Positions 43,192 to 50,702 of a stretch of 64,000 bases of DNA are shown one piece after another (positions within the stretch are counted from its first letter, which is position 1; the number at the start of each line of letters is the position of its first letter). The position numbers and the translations under genes are program-made. The stretch is taken from positions 3,745 to 67,744 of the forward strand of contig CABRFA010000005.1 in NCBI GenBank assembly GCA_902470065.1, in the 5' to 3' direction. Under the pieces are notes generated by a model. The model did no database searches and was not told the origin of the DNA. It was given only the letters and a program-made list of their open reading frames with translations. Source of the DNA: an uncultured Collinsella sp. GTDB taxonomy: Bacteria; Actinomycetota; Coriobacteriia; Coriobacteriales; Coriobacteriaceae.

Positions 43192-44649
43192 ATGAGCGAT
43201 AGCCAGAACATGTCCGATGAGGTACGCGCCCGCCTTCGCGCCATTCCTTCCGTCAACGAGCTGCTCGCAGAGTGGCCGGTTGTGAAGGCGGCGGGGGAGA
43301 CCTGCGACGCGGTGGTGCATGCCGCCGTCACGGCCGAGCTCGATGAGGAGCGCGCCGCGATTCGTGCCGGCGCCGCCCCGCGTTCCAAGCGCGAGCTGGC
43401 CTCGGCCATCGAGTGGCGTGCGCATCGCTCCGCGCTGCCGAGCCTGCGTCCCGCCGTCAACGCCACGGGTGTGGTTATCCATACCAACCTGGGTCGCGCC
43501 CCGCTCGCGGAATCAGCTGCCAAAGCCGTGGCCGAGGTCGCGCGCGGGTATAGCACGCTCGAGTACAGCGTCGACACCTGTTCGCGCGGGTCGCGCAAGG
43601 AGCACGCCGCGCAGCTGATTCGCTCTCTCACCGGTGCCGAGGACGCGCTTGTGGTCAACAACAACGCCGCCGCAGTGTTGCTGGTGCTGGCGACTCATGC
43701 TGCGGGCAAAGAGGTTATCGTCAGCCGCGGCGAGCTTGTCGAGATTGGCGGCAGCTTCCGTATCCCCGATGTTATGGAGGCTTCGGGCGCCAAACTCGTC
43801 GAGGTCGGCGCCACCAACCGCACGCACCTGGCAGATTATGAGCAAGCCATCACACCCGATACGGCCATGATCCTCAAGGTCCATCCTTCCAACTATCGCA
43901 TCGAGGGTTTTCACGAGGAAGTGAGCTCAAGGGAGCTCGCCGCACTGGCCCATAAGCACGGCCTGCTGTTCTACGAGGACCAGGGCTCGGGCGCGCTGTT
44001 GCCCGACGACATCTTGGTGCGCGGCGGCGAAGAAACCACGCCGGCTTCGGTTTCGGCAGGGCTCGATATCGTGTCGTGCTCGGGTGATAAGCTGCTGGGT
44101 GCCGCGCAGGCGGGCATTATCATGGGTCGTCGCGATCTGGTCCAGGCCTGCGGGTCGCATCCGCTTATGCGTGCCCTGCGTCCGGGCAAGCTCGCACTGG
44201 CGGCGCTCGAGGCTACACTGCGCATTTACATGGATGGGGCGGATGTGGCCCATCGCGAGGTGCCGGTGCTCAACATGCTCACGCTTCCGCAGGCTCATCT
44301 GGAGCGCCGCGCACGCAAACTGCGCGAGCTGATGGTGGCGGGCCTCGATAAGGCGGGTTGCCCGCGCGCCGTGCAGGCGGAAATCGTCGAGGAGTCGTCG
44401 ACTCCCGGCGGCGGCTCGCTGCCTACCGTCGAGCTGCCCACCATGTGCGTTGCCGTGCGCCTCGTCGATGAGCGTCTTTCCGTTGACGCGCTCAAGCGCT
44501 CGCTCGTCCAAGATTTCGACACGCCGGTCGTCACGCGCGCCTCGCACGACCGCATTCTGTTTGATGTACGCACGCTCGTGGGCGACCGCGATATCGAGAC
44601 GGCGGCATCGACGCTCGTCGCGTGCGTTAAGAAGGCGATTGCTCGATGA
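43192..44649 (+). CDS. selA: L-seryl-tRNA(Sec) selenium transferase
   Basis: A 485-residue PLP enzyme converting Ser-tRNA(Sec) to Sec-tRNA(Sec) with selenophosphate. The N-terminal domain begins LRAIPSVNELLAEWP; the core has VNATGVVIHTNLGRAPLAE, EYSVDTCSRGSRKEH and LVVNNNAAAVLL; the PLP lysine is K300 in SCSGDKLLGAAQAG. Length is usual for SelA. ATG 43192 follows GAAAGG. It overlaps selB by 4 bases, then tRNA-Sec follows, making a complete selABC group. Confidence 0.97.
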   Translation: MSDSQNMSDEVRARLRAIPSVNELLAEWPVVKAAGETCDAVVHAAVTAELDEERAAIRAGAAPRSKRELASAIEWRAHRSALPSLRPAVNATGVVIHTNLGRAPLAESAAKAVAEVARGYSTLEYSVDTCSRGSRKEHAAQLIRSLTGAEDALVVNNNAAAVLLVLATHAAGKEVIVSRGELVEIGGSFRIPDVMEASGAKLVEVGATNRTHLADYEQAITPDTAMILKVHPSNYRIEGFHEEVSSRELAALAHKHGLLFYEDQGSGALLPDDILVRGGEETTPASVSAGLDIVSCSGDKLLGAAQAGIIMGRRDLVQACGSHPLMRALRPGKLALAALEATLRIYMDGADVAHREVPVLNMLTLPQAHLERRARKLRELMVAGLDKAGCPRAVQAEIVEESSTPGGGSLPTVELPTMCVAVRLVDERLSVDALKRSLVQDFDTPVVTRASHDRILFDVRTLVGDRDIETAASTLVACVKKAIAR

Positions 44650-46613
44650 GTGAGGCTCAGGCGCTGGTGGAGTGCCCCGTTATCGTTGGCACGGCGGGCC
44701 ACGTCGACCACGGTAAGTCGGCGCTGATCGAGGCACTGACCGGCAAGAATCCCGACCGTCTGGAGGTTGAGCGCCGTCGCGGTATGACCGTGGAGCTGGG
44801 CTTTGGCGAGCTGGCACTGCCGAGTGGCAAGATCGTCGGCCTGGTCGACGTGCCGGGCCACGCGCATTACCTGCGCGCCATGGTGCAGGGTGCGACAGGC
44901 ATCGACGTTGCCGTGCTGGTGGTCTCTGCCGTTGAGGGTGTAATGCCGCAGACGCGCGAGCACGTGCACGTGCTGGAGCTGCTGGGCGTCACGCATATGG
45001 TGGTGGCGCTGACGATGTGTGACCTGGCCGATGCCGAGATGACCGAGCTTGCCGAGCTCGATGTCGATGATTTTTTGTCGGGTACCGTGTTTGCGGGTGC
45101 GCCGATTGTGCCCGTGTCGTCTAAGACGGGCGAGGGGATTGACGGGCTGCTTGCGGTGCTCGACGAGCAAGTAAGTGCCTGCTGGGACGTCTGCCGCGAC
45201 CGTTCCGATCGGAGCGATGCCGCGCCGCGCCTGCCGATTGACCGCTGCTTTACGATCAAGGGCGTCGGCACCGTCGTGACGGGAACGCTGCACGATGCGC
45301 CGGTTGCGGTGGGCGATGAGCTGATGGCCTTGCCGTCGCGTACGGTCTGTCGTGTGCGCGGGATTCAAGTGCATGGCGATACGCCGCGCGCGCTGCCTGG
45401 GCAACGCGTGGCGCTCAACCTGGTTGGTGACGGTGTCGCGGCACTTGACCGCGGCGAGATGTTGGGCGTGGCGGACCGTTTTGGTCAGACGTTACGCTTT
45501 ATGATGACGTTCACCTACCTGGGCCGCGAGGGCGCCAAGCCGCGCGTGCTCGAGTCGGGCGCGCGCGTGCATGTGATGGCCGGCACGGCCGAGGCCGTCG
45601 GCCGCATCATGCTTTTGGAGGGCGAGGCCCCCATGGCGGTGGGCGAGACCCGTACCGTACAAGTGCGCTTGGAGGAGCCGCTGCCGCTGCGTGCCGGAGA
45701 CCATGCCGTGGTGCTGTCGTATTCGCCCGTTATGCTCATTGGCGGCGGGCGTGTGCTGCTTTCGCGCTGCCGTCGCTCGCGCGAGCTTTCGGCGGGGGAG
45801 CGCGCGCTGCTTGCAGCGCTTGAGGTCGGCGATGCCGTCGCTGGTGTGGATGCGTGGCTGGCGCTGCAGGCGTTGCCGGTCGTGGTTGCCGACGTTGCCG
45901 CAGCGCTAGATCTTGTTTCCGGTGGGGCCGACGCCGCGCTGAACGAGCTGGTGGCGCGAGGTGTTGTTTACAAGCTTGCCGGCTCGGGCGATGCGCTGTA
46001 TGTGAATGCCGCCGTGCTCGACGCCGCGATGGATGCACTGGCGGCGACCCTGTCCGCCATGCACGCGGCTGCCCCCAAGGAGACGGGCTTTACGCCCGGC
46101 GCCGTTGCCCATGCTGCGTGGCCTGCCGCTGATGATGGCGTTGCCGCGGCTCTGATTGCCGAGGGCTGCTCGCGTGGCGTGTGCGCCGCCGAGGGCGCCG
46201 AGGTATTCGATCCGCATTCGGCCGCCGCGGCGGCACGCGTGGTGCGAGAGGCCTGCGAGCGGATCGTCGCGCTGCTTGACGAGGCCGGCCTGGATGCACC
46301 GGCGCTTCCCGAGGTGGGCGAACAGCTGCAGCTCGGCCGCGACACCATGACGCGTGCCCTGCGCGAGCTTTCGCTCAACCGCTCGATCGTTAAGGTCGAG
46401 CGCGACGTTGCCCTGTCCGCTGCCGCCGAGGCCCATGCGCGCGAGCTTGTTGCCGCTGCCATTGAGGCAGCCGGCGGCGCTGCCACCACGAGCGTGCTGC
46501 GCGAGGCCCTGGGTGTGTCGCGCAAACGCGCCATCAGCATCTTGGAACACCTGGATGCCGTGCGCTTTACGGTGCTCGACAAGGAGGCCGGCGGCCTGCG
46601 CTCCCTGCGCTAG
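44646..46613 (+). CDS. selB: Selenocysteine-specific translation elongation factor SelB
   Basis: A 655-residue EF-Tu paralogue that brings Sec-tRNA to UGA codons followed by SECIS hairpins. GTP-binding GTAGHVDHGKSAL (residues 15-27), RRGMTVELGF and VDVPGHAHYLRAM (switch II) are intact. The C-terminal ~250 residues are winged-helix repeats for SECIS binding, ending LGVSRKRAISILEHLDAV. ATGA overlap with selA. Confidence 0.97.
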   Translation: MSEAQALVECPVIVGTAGHVDHGKSALIEALTGKNPDRLEVERRRGMTVELGFGELALPSGKIVGLVDVPGHAHYLRAMVQGATGIDVAVLVVSAVEGVMPQTREHVHVLELLGVTHMVVALTMCDLADAEMTELAELDVDDFLSGTVFAGAPIVPVSSKTGEGIDGLLAVLDEQVSACWDVCRDRSDRSDAAPRLPIDRCFTIKGVGTVVTGTLHDAPVAVGDELMALPSRTVCRVRGIQVHGDTPRALPGQRVALNLVGDGVAALDRGEMLGVADRFGQTLRFMMTFTYLGREGAKPRVLESGARVHVMAGTAEAVGRIMLLEGEAPMAVGETRTVQVRLEEPLPLRAGDHAVVLSYSPVMLIGGGRVLLSRCRRSRELSAGERALLAALEVGDAVAGVDAWLALQALPVVVADVAAALDLVSGGADAALNELVARGVVYKLAGSGDALYVNAAVLDAAMDALAATLSAMHAAAPKETGFTPGAVAHAAWPAADDGVAAALIAEGCSRGVCAAEGAEVFDPHSAAAAARVVREACERIVALLDEAGLDAPALPEVGEQLQLGRDTMTRALRELSLNRSIVKVERDVALSAAAEAHARELVAAAIEAAGGAATTSVLREALGVSRKRAISILEHLDAVRFTVLDKEAGGLRSLR

Positions 46614-46649
46614 ATTGGCTGCTCGGTTTGGTAAAATACCGCCGCACTT

Positions 46650-46746
46650 GGGAACGGATGGGCTCCGGTGGGCTCCGCGGTCCTCAAAACCGTTGCGAGG
46701 CGTGCAAAACGTCTTGGATGTGTTCGATTCACATACGTTCCCGCCA
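46650..46746 (+). tRNA. selC: tRNA-Sec (anticodon TCA)
   Basis: Acceptor GGGAACG (46650-46656) pairs with CGTTCCC (46736-46742); discriminator G and encoded CCA follow. Diagnostic: a six-pair D-stem GGGCTC/GGGCTC with the four-base loop CGGT (G-U pairs allowed), anticodon arm GCGGT-CCTCAAA-ACCGT with TCA at 46684-46686, a long variable arm (GCGAGGCGTGCAAAACGTCTTG) and T-arm ATGTG-TTCGATT-CACAT. The base before the anticodon is C, not the usual T33. A TAAAAT at 46632-46637 can be its -10 box. Thirty-six bases after selB. Confidence 0.95.
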
Positions 46747-46754
46747 TACGCTAC

Positions 46755-46810
46755 CAGCGCTTTTGTGCTCGCGGTCTTGCTGCGTGCCGCAAAGGCGCTG
46801 TTTTGTTTTT
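46755..46810 (+). terminator. Terminator after tRNA-Sec
   Basis: CAGCGC with TTTGTG pairs with CGCAAA and GCGCTG (46755-46800), then TTTTGTTTTT. Confidence 0.8.
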
Positions 46811-46900
46811 GCACGAGCTTTTCGTAGCGCTGCTATTTCGGTGGCTGTATTTAGCTTCGTGCGCCGGGTTTCGAGCATGCCGATGGAGGTGTTTTGCCGT

Positions 46901-47533
46901 ATGACTACCGTAAGACGTGCCGATCTTTCTTGTGTCGTCCAAGCGGGTGGGCTGTCCTCGCGCATGGGCTGTGATAAGGCTCGCATGGCGTTTTGCGGCG
47001 AGCCGCTCATCGAACGCGTGCTGGGTCGGCTGGCGCCAGTTGCCGGCGAGTTGGTCGTGACGACTTCGCGTCCCAGCGAGCTTGCCTACCTTGAGGAGCG
47101 CGCGTTTGGCGGCCTGGTACCGCGAATAGTGTCGGACCTTGAGGGGCCGGCGGGCGCCATGCGCGGCATCGCGAGTTCGTTGGCCGCGGCCCGATTGCCG
47201 CTCGTGGCGATCGTCGCCTGCGATATGCCGTTTGTTTCGCCGGAGCTCATCGGCGCGCTTGCCGATCATGTTGAGGCCGAGGCGCTCGATGTGTTCGTGC
47301 CGCGCGAGGAGCGTGGCATTGAGCCGCTTTGCGCCGTCTGGCGCCGTGAGACCTGCTCGCCGATTGCTTATGAGCTGCTCGCCGGTGACCGCCAGCGCAT
47401 TCGTTGCCTGATCGACCGGGTGAACGCCGGGTATTTGGACGAGCCTCAGATTGTCGCGGTCGCAGGCTCGACGCTCTGCTTCGAAAACGTCAATACGCCC
47501 GAGGAGTTTGCGGCGGCCGAGTTGCTCGCCTAG
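46901..47533 (+). CDS. mobA: Molybdenum cofactor guanylyltransferase MobA
   Basis: A 210-residue nucleotidyltransferase attaching GMP to Mo-molybdopterin to give the MGD cofactor used by FdhF and the orphan oxidoreductase. The N-terminal VVQAGGLSSRMGCDKARM is the GTP-binding loop, followed by VVTTSRPSEL, GPAGAMRGIASSL and VACDMPFVSPELIGAL; ENVNTPEEFAAAE closes it. ATG 46901 follows GGAGGT with a long spacer (10). Position beside selABC links MGD and Sec for FdhF. Confidence 0.92.
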   Translation: MTTVRRADLSCVVQAGGLSSRMGCDKARMAFCGEPLIERVLGRLAPVAGELVVTTSRPSELAYLEERAFGGLVPRIVSDLEGPAGAMRGIASSLAAARLPLVAIVACDMPFVSPELIGALADHVEAEALDVFVPREERGIEPLCAVWRRETCSPIAYELLAGDRQRIRCLIDRVNAGYLDEPQIVAVAGSTLCFENVNTPEEFAAAELLA

Positions 47534-47548
47534 ACGATTGGAGTTGCC

Positions 47549-47944
47549 ATGTCTCACGATATTTGTCCCGACACGGGAGAACCTTGCACCTGCGATGGGT
47601 CCGAGCCTTGCACCTGCGGCTGTGGCGGCTGTGGACATACGGCCGAGGAAGAGGCAGCGGCGGCTGCGTATCGCGAGTCGCACCGCGAGGCCTCGTTTGG
47701 CGATGCCCCTGATCACGAACGCAAGATCATCGTTTCGTTCGATAGCACCTTCGATGTGATGGAATGCGAGCAGCTGTGCCTTGCCGCCGGTGTGCCCGGG
47801 CGCATCATGCCGCTGCCCGGCTCCATCACCGCCGGCTGCGGGCTGTGCTGGGCCATGCCGTTCTCGGGCGATGCACTCGCCGCCTTTCGCGCCGCCACCG
47901 AAGGCCGCATAACCCCCGCCGACTACCATCAGCTCGTCCTCTAA
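47549..47944 (+). CDS. DUF3343 protein with cysteine-rich N-terminal head
   Basis: A 131-residue protein. Residues 1-30 contain seven cysteines (C6, C13, C15, C21, C23, C25, C28), with EPCTC occurring twice, like a small metal- or persulfide-binding head. Residues 60-131 are a DUF3343 domain: KIIVSFDSTFDVMECEQLC and PLPGSITAGCGLCWAMP, matching the shorter protein at 19726. ATG 47549 follows TTGGAG, 15 bases after mobA, so it is probably co-transcribed. Function unknown; a Se/S carrier for cofactor sulfuration or selenation is inference. Confidence 0.85.
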   Translation: MSHDICPDTGEPCTCDGSEPCTCGCGGCGHTAEEEAAAAAYRESHREASFGDAPDHERKIIVSFDSTFDVMECEQLCLAAGVPGRIMPLPGSITAGCGLCWAMPFSGDALAAFRAATEGRITPADYHQLVL

Positions 47945-47952
47945 TCACCAAC

Positions 47953-47987
47953 ACCACCACAAAGGTGCCTGTCCCCAATGTGGTGGT
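47953..47987. repeat. ACCACCACA palindrome
   Basis: ACCACCACA (47953-47961) and TGTGGTGGT (47979-47987) enclose AAGGTGCCTGTCCCCAA, which shares the CTGTCCC core of other palindromes in the window. Confidence 0.7.
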
Positions 47988-48201
47988 TCGGAACATGTGG
48001 ACGAAACAGCTTCGAAACACGCGATTTGTTCGTCAGGTGCCCAAAAACGCTTCTACCTGCATCGTAATCAAAACGAAACATCTGCTCGTCGGCTTATGCG
48101 AAACTTTGCTGCAACAGTGCGATATTATCCATACTCGATAAAGCTCGGGGCGCATGGGGCGCCTCGAACGACACTTTTCTTTTCCATCAATTGGAGGAAG
48201 C

Positions 48202-49557
48202 ATGAGCTACACGCAGAAAGTTCTCGAAGAGCTCAAGGCCCGCTATCCCGAGCAGCCTGAGTTCATCCAGGCCGCGACCGAGATCCTCGGCACCATCCAG
48301 CCGGCGCTCGACGCCCACCCCGAGTACGAGGAGGCCGCCCTGCTGGAGCGCCTCGTCGAGCCCGAGCGCATCGTCATGTTCCGTGTTCCCTGGGTCGACG
48401 ACCAGGGCAAGGTTCAGGTCAACCGCGGCTATCGCGTCGAGTTCAACTCTGCCATTGGACCCTACAAGGGCGGCCTGCGCTTTAACCCGACGGTCACCCT
48501 GGGTATGCTCAAGTTCCTGGGTCTGGAGCAGATCCTTAAGAACAGCCTGACCACCCTTCCCATGGGCGGCGGCAAGGGCGGCTCCGACTTTGACCCCAAG
48601 GGCAAGTCCAACAATGAGATCATGCACTTCTGCCAGTCCTTCATGACCGAGCTCTATCGCCACATTGGCCCCAACACCGACGTTCCCGCCGGCGACCTGG
48701 GCGTTGGCGGCCGCGAGGTTGCCTACCTGTTCGGTCAGTACAAGCGCCTGACCAACGAGTGGACCGGCGTCCTTACCGGCAAGGGCCTCTCCTTTGGCGG
48801 CTCGCTCGCCCGTACCGAGGCCACCGGTTACGGTCTGGCCTACTTTGTGGACGAGTACCTCAAGAGCCGCGGCGACTCATTCGAGGGCAAGAACGTCGTC
48901 GTTCACGGCTCCGGCAACGTCGCTATCTACGCGGTCCAGAAGGTCACTCAGCTCGGTGGCAAGGTGCTCGCCTGCTCCGATACCCACGGCTGGGTCGAGG
49001 ATCCCGACGGCATCGACTACACCGTGCTCGAGCACATCTACAACAAGAAGCGCTCTGGCCACGACAAGGGCGTTACGCTCGCTATGTACGTTGACGAGAA
49101 GCCCAACGCCGTGTGGCACGAGGGCGACGGCCGCGGCGTGTGGCAGCTTCCCTGCGATATCGCGCTGCCCTGCGCTCGCGAGAACACGCTGCTGCTCGAG
49201 GACGCCCAGGCGCTCGTCGCCAACGGCTGCAAGGTGGTCGGCGAGGGCGCAAACATGCCCACGACCATCGAGGCCACGACCTACTTCCAGGAGAACGGCG
49301 TCGCCTTTATGCCCGGCAAGGCTGCCAACGCCGGCGGCGTGCTCGTGTCCGGCCTGGAGATGAGCCAGAACGCCGAGCACCTGTCTTGGACCTTCGAGGA
49401 GGTCGACGGCAAGCTCGAGCAGCTCATGCGCGGCATGTTCCACAACGTGGACGACACCGCCAAGGAGTACGGCGAGGAGGGCAACTTTGTCATGGGCGCC
49501 AACATCGCCGGCTTCCTGAAGGTCGCCGATGCCATGCTCGCCCAGGGCGTCTGCTAA
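48202..49557 (+). CDS. gdhA: NADP-type glutamate dehydrogenase
   Basis: A 451-residue hexameric-type glutamate dehydrogenase, assimilating ammonia with 2-oxoglutarate and NAD(P)H. Seen: VNRGYRVEFNSAIGPYKGG, LPMGGGKGGSDFDPKG with the catalytic lysine, DVPAGDLGVGGREVAYLFG, GSLARTEATGYGL and the cofactor site VVHGSGNVAIYA. ATG 48202 follows TTGGAGGAAG. Monocistronic. Confidence 0.95.
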   Translation: MSYTQKVLEELKARYPEQPEFIQAATEILGTIQPALDAHPEYEEAALLERLVEPERIVMFRVPWVDDQGKVQVNRGYRVEFNSAIGPYKGGLRFNPTVTLGMLKFLGLEQILKNSLTTLPMGGGKGGSDFDPKGKSNNEIMHFCQSFMTELYRHIGPNTDVPAGDLGVGGREVAYLFGQYKRLTNEWTGVLTGKGLSFGGSLARTEATGYGLAYFVDEYLKSRGDSFEGKNVVVHGSGNVAIYAVQKVTQLGGKVLACSDTHGWVEDPDGIDYTVLEHIYNKKRSGHDKGVTLAMYVDEKPNAVWHEGDGRGVWQLPCDIALPCARENTLLLEDAQALVANGCKVVGEGANMPTTIEATTYFQENGVAFMPGKAANAGGVLVSGLEMSQNAEHLSWTFEEVDGKLEQLMRGMFHNVDDTAKEYGEEGNFVMGANIAGFLKVADAMLAQGVC

Positions 49558-49584
49558 ATCTTCGCTCGATATAGCATGTGATGA

Positions 49585-49616
49585 GGCTCCCAGCCATTCC
49601 GGCTGGGAGCCTTTTC
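49585..49616 (+). terminator. Terminator of gdhA
   Basis: GGCTCCCAGCC-ATTCC-GGCTGGGAGCC followed by TTTTCT. Confidence 0.93.
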
Positions 49617-49634
49617 TATCCCGGAGGACTCCTC

Positions 49635-49707
49635 ATAACTTGCGGTGAAATACGGACTGTTTAGCGCCCCAGAACGGCTAATCAGTCCGTATATCACCGC
49701 AAGTTAT
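49635..49707. repeat. 70-bp palindromic repeat, copy 4
   Basis: ATAACTTGCGGTGAAATACGG and CCGTATATCACCGCAAGTTAT; in this copy the T-G pair order near the tip (AACTTGC rather than AAGTTGC) changes in both arms together. Confidence 0.93.
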
Positions 49708-49787
49708 GGATGGGTGGGTGGATTTTGTCCTAAAACGGTGTGCGGCCCCTCGTTTGGTACACTTAAAAGTACTGGACAAGTGAAGAG

Positions 49788-50702
49788 ATGGGGGAGAACG
49801 TGCTCAAGTTCGGTACCTACGTCCGTGTTGGAAACGCGGCCGAAGCCTATGAGCTCTTACAGAAGAACCGCAACAACAAGATTGTGGGCGGCGGCATCTG
49901 GATGCGCCTGGGTTCGCGTCGCGTGGCGACGGCGATTGACCTTTCGGCCTGCGGACTCGATCAGATCGAGGAGACCGAGACCGAGTTTCGCATCGGCGCC
50001 ATGTGCACCCTGCGCCAGCTCGAGCGCTATGTCGAGCTCAACGCGCTTGTCAACAACGTCTTTGAGTTCGCCGTCCACGATATCGTGGGCGTGCAGCTGC
50101 GCAATACCGCCACAGTGGGCGGCAGCATCTACGGCCGCTTTGGCTTCTCGGACGTTCTCTCCGCCTTCCTCGCGCTCGATTCCTATGTTGAGCTGACAGG
50201 CGCCGGCCGCGTGCCGCTCGCCGAGTTTGTCGACATGGGCTACGTGCGCGACGTGATCGAGCACGTGGTGGTCGTTAAGCACGATTACCGCGCAAGCTAT
50301 GAGACCGTGCGCAAGGCCGCGACCGACTTCCCCTCGCTCAACGTCACCGCCGCCTGGTGGGACGGCTCCTGGCACGTCACCGTGGGCGCTCGCCCGCTGC
50401 GCGCGACCCTGCTGCAGGGCGAGGCGTGCGGCCTTACCAACGAGCATCCTTCCGAGGACGAGCTTCGCGCCCTGGCCGCATCCGTGCGCTCGCTGGGCTA
50501 CGGCACCAACCTGTGGGGCTCGGCCGACTACCGCCGCCGCATCTCGGCCCCGCTCGCCATCCAGGCCGTGCGCCGCGCCGCCGGCATCGAGCTTTCGGCC
50601 GCGCTTGCCCGCGAGCTCGAGGGCGTGCAGATTCCTAAGTTCGCCACGGACGAGTATTCCTGCCGCCGCGTGCCCGGCGTCGATTCTAGCGAGGTGCGCT
50701 AA
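49788..50702 (+). CDS. Molybdenum hydroxylase FAD-binding subunit (CoxM/XdhB-like)
   Basis: A 304-residue protein of the FAD-binding domain family in molybdopterin dehydrogenases. NNKIVGGGIWMRL and QLRNTATVGGSIYGRFGFSDVLSAF are the two flavin-binding regions. It would pass electrons from the [2Fe-2S] clusters of the next gene's product to an acceptor. GTG 49800 is an alternative start; neither has an ideal ribosome site. Overlaps the next gene by one base. Confidence 0.88.
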   Translation: MGENVLKFGTYVRVGNAAEAYELLQKNRNNKIVGGGIWMRLGSRRVATAIDLSACGLDQIEETETEFRIGAMCTLRQLERYVELNALVNNVFEFAVHDIVGVQLRNTATVGGSIYGRFGFSDVLSAFLALDSYVELTGAGRVPLAEFVDMGYVRDVIEHVVVVKHDYRASYETVRKAATDFPSLNVTAAWWDGSWHVTVGARPLRATLLQGEACGLTNEHPSEDELRALAASVRSLGYGTNLWGSADYRRRISAPLAIQAVRRAAGIELSAALARELEGVQIPKFATDEYSCRRVPGVDSSEVR

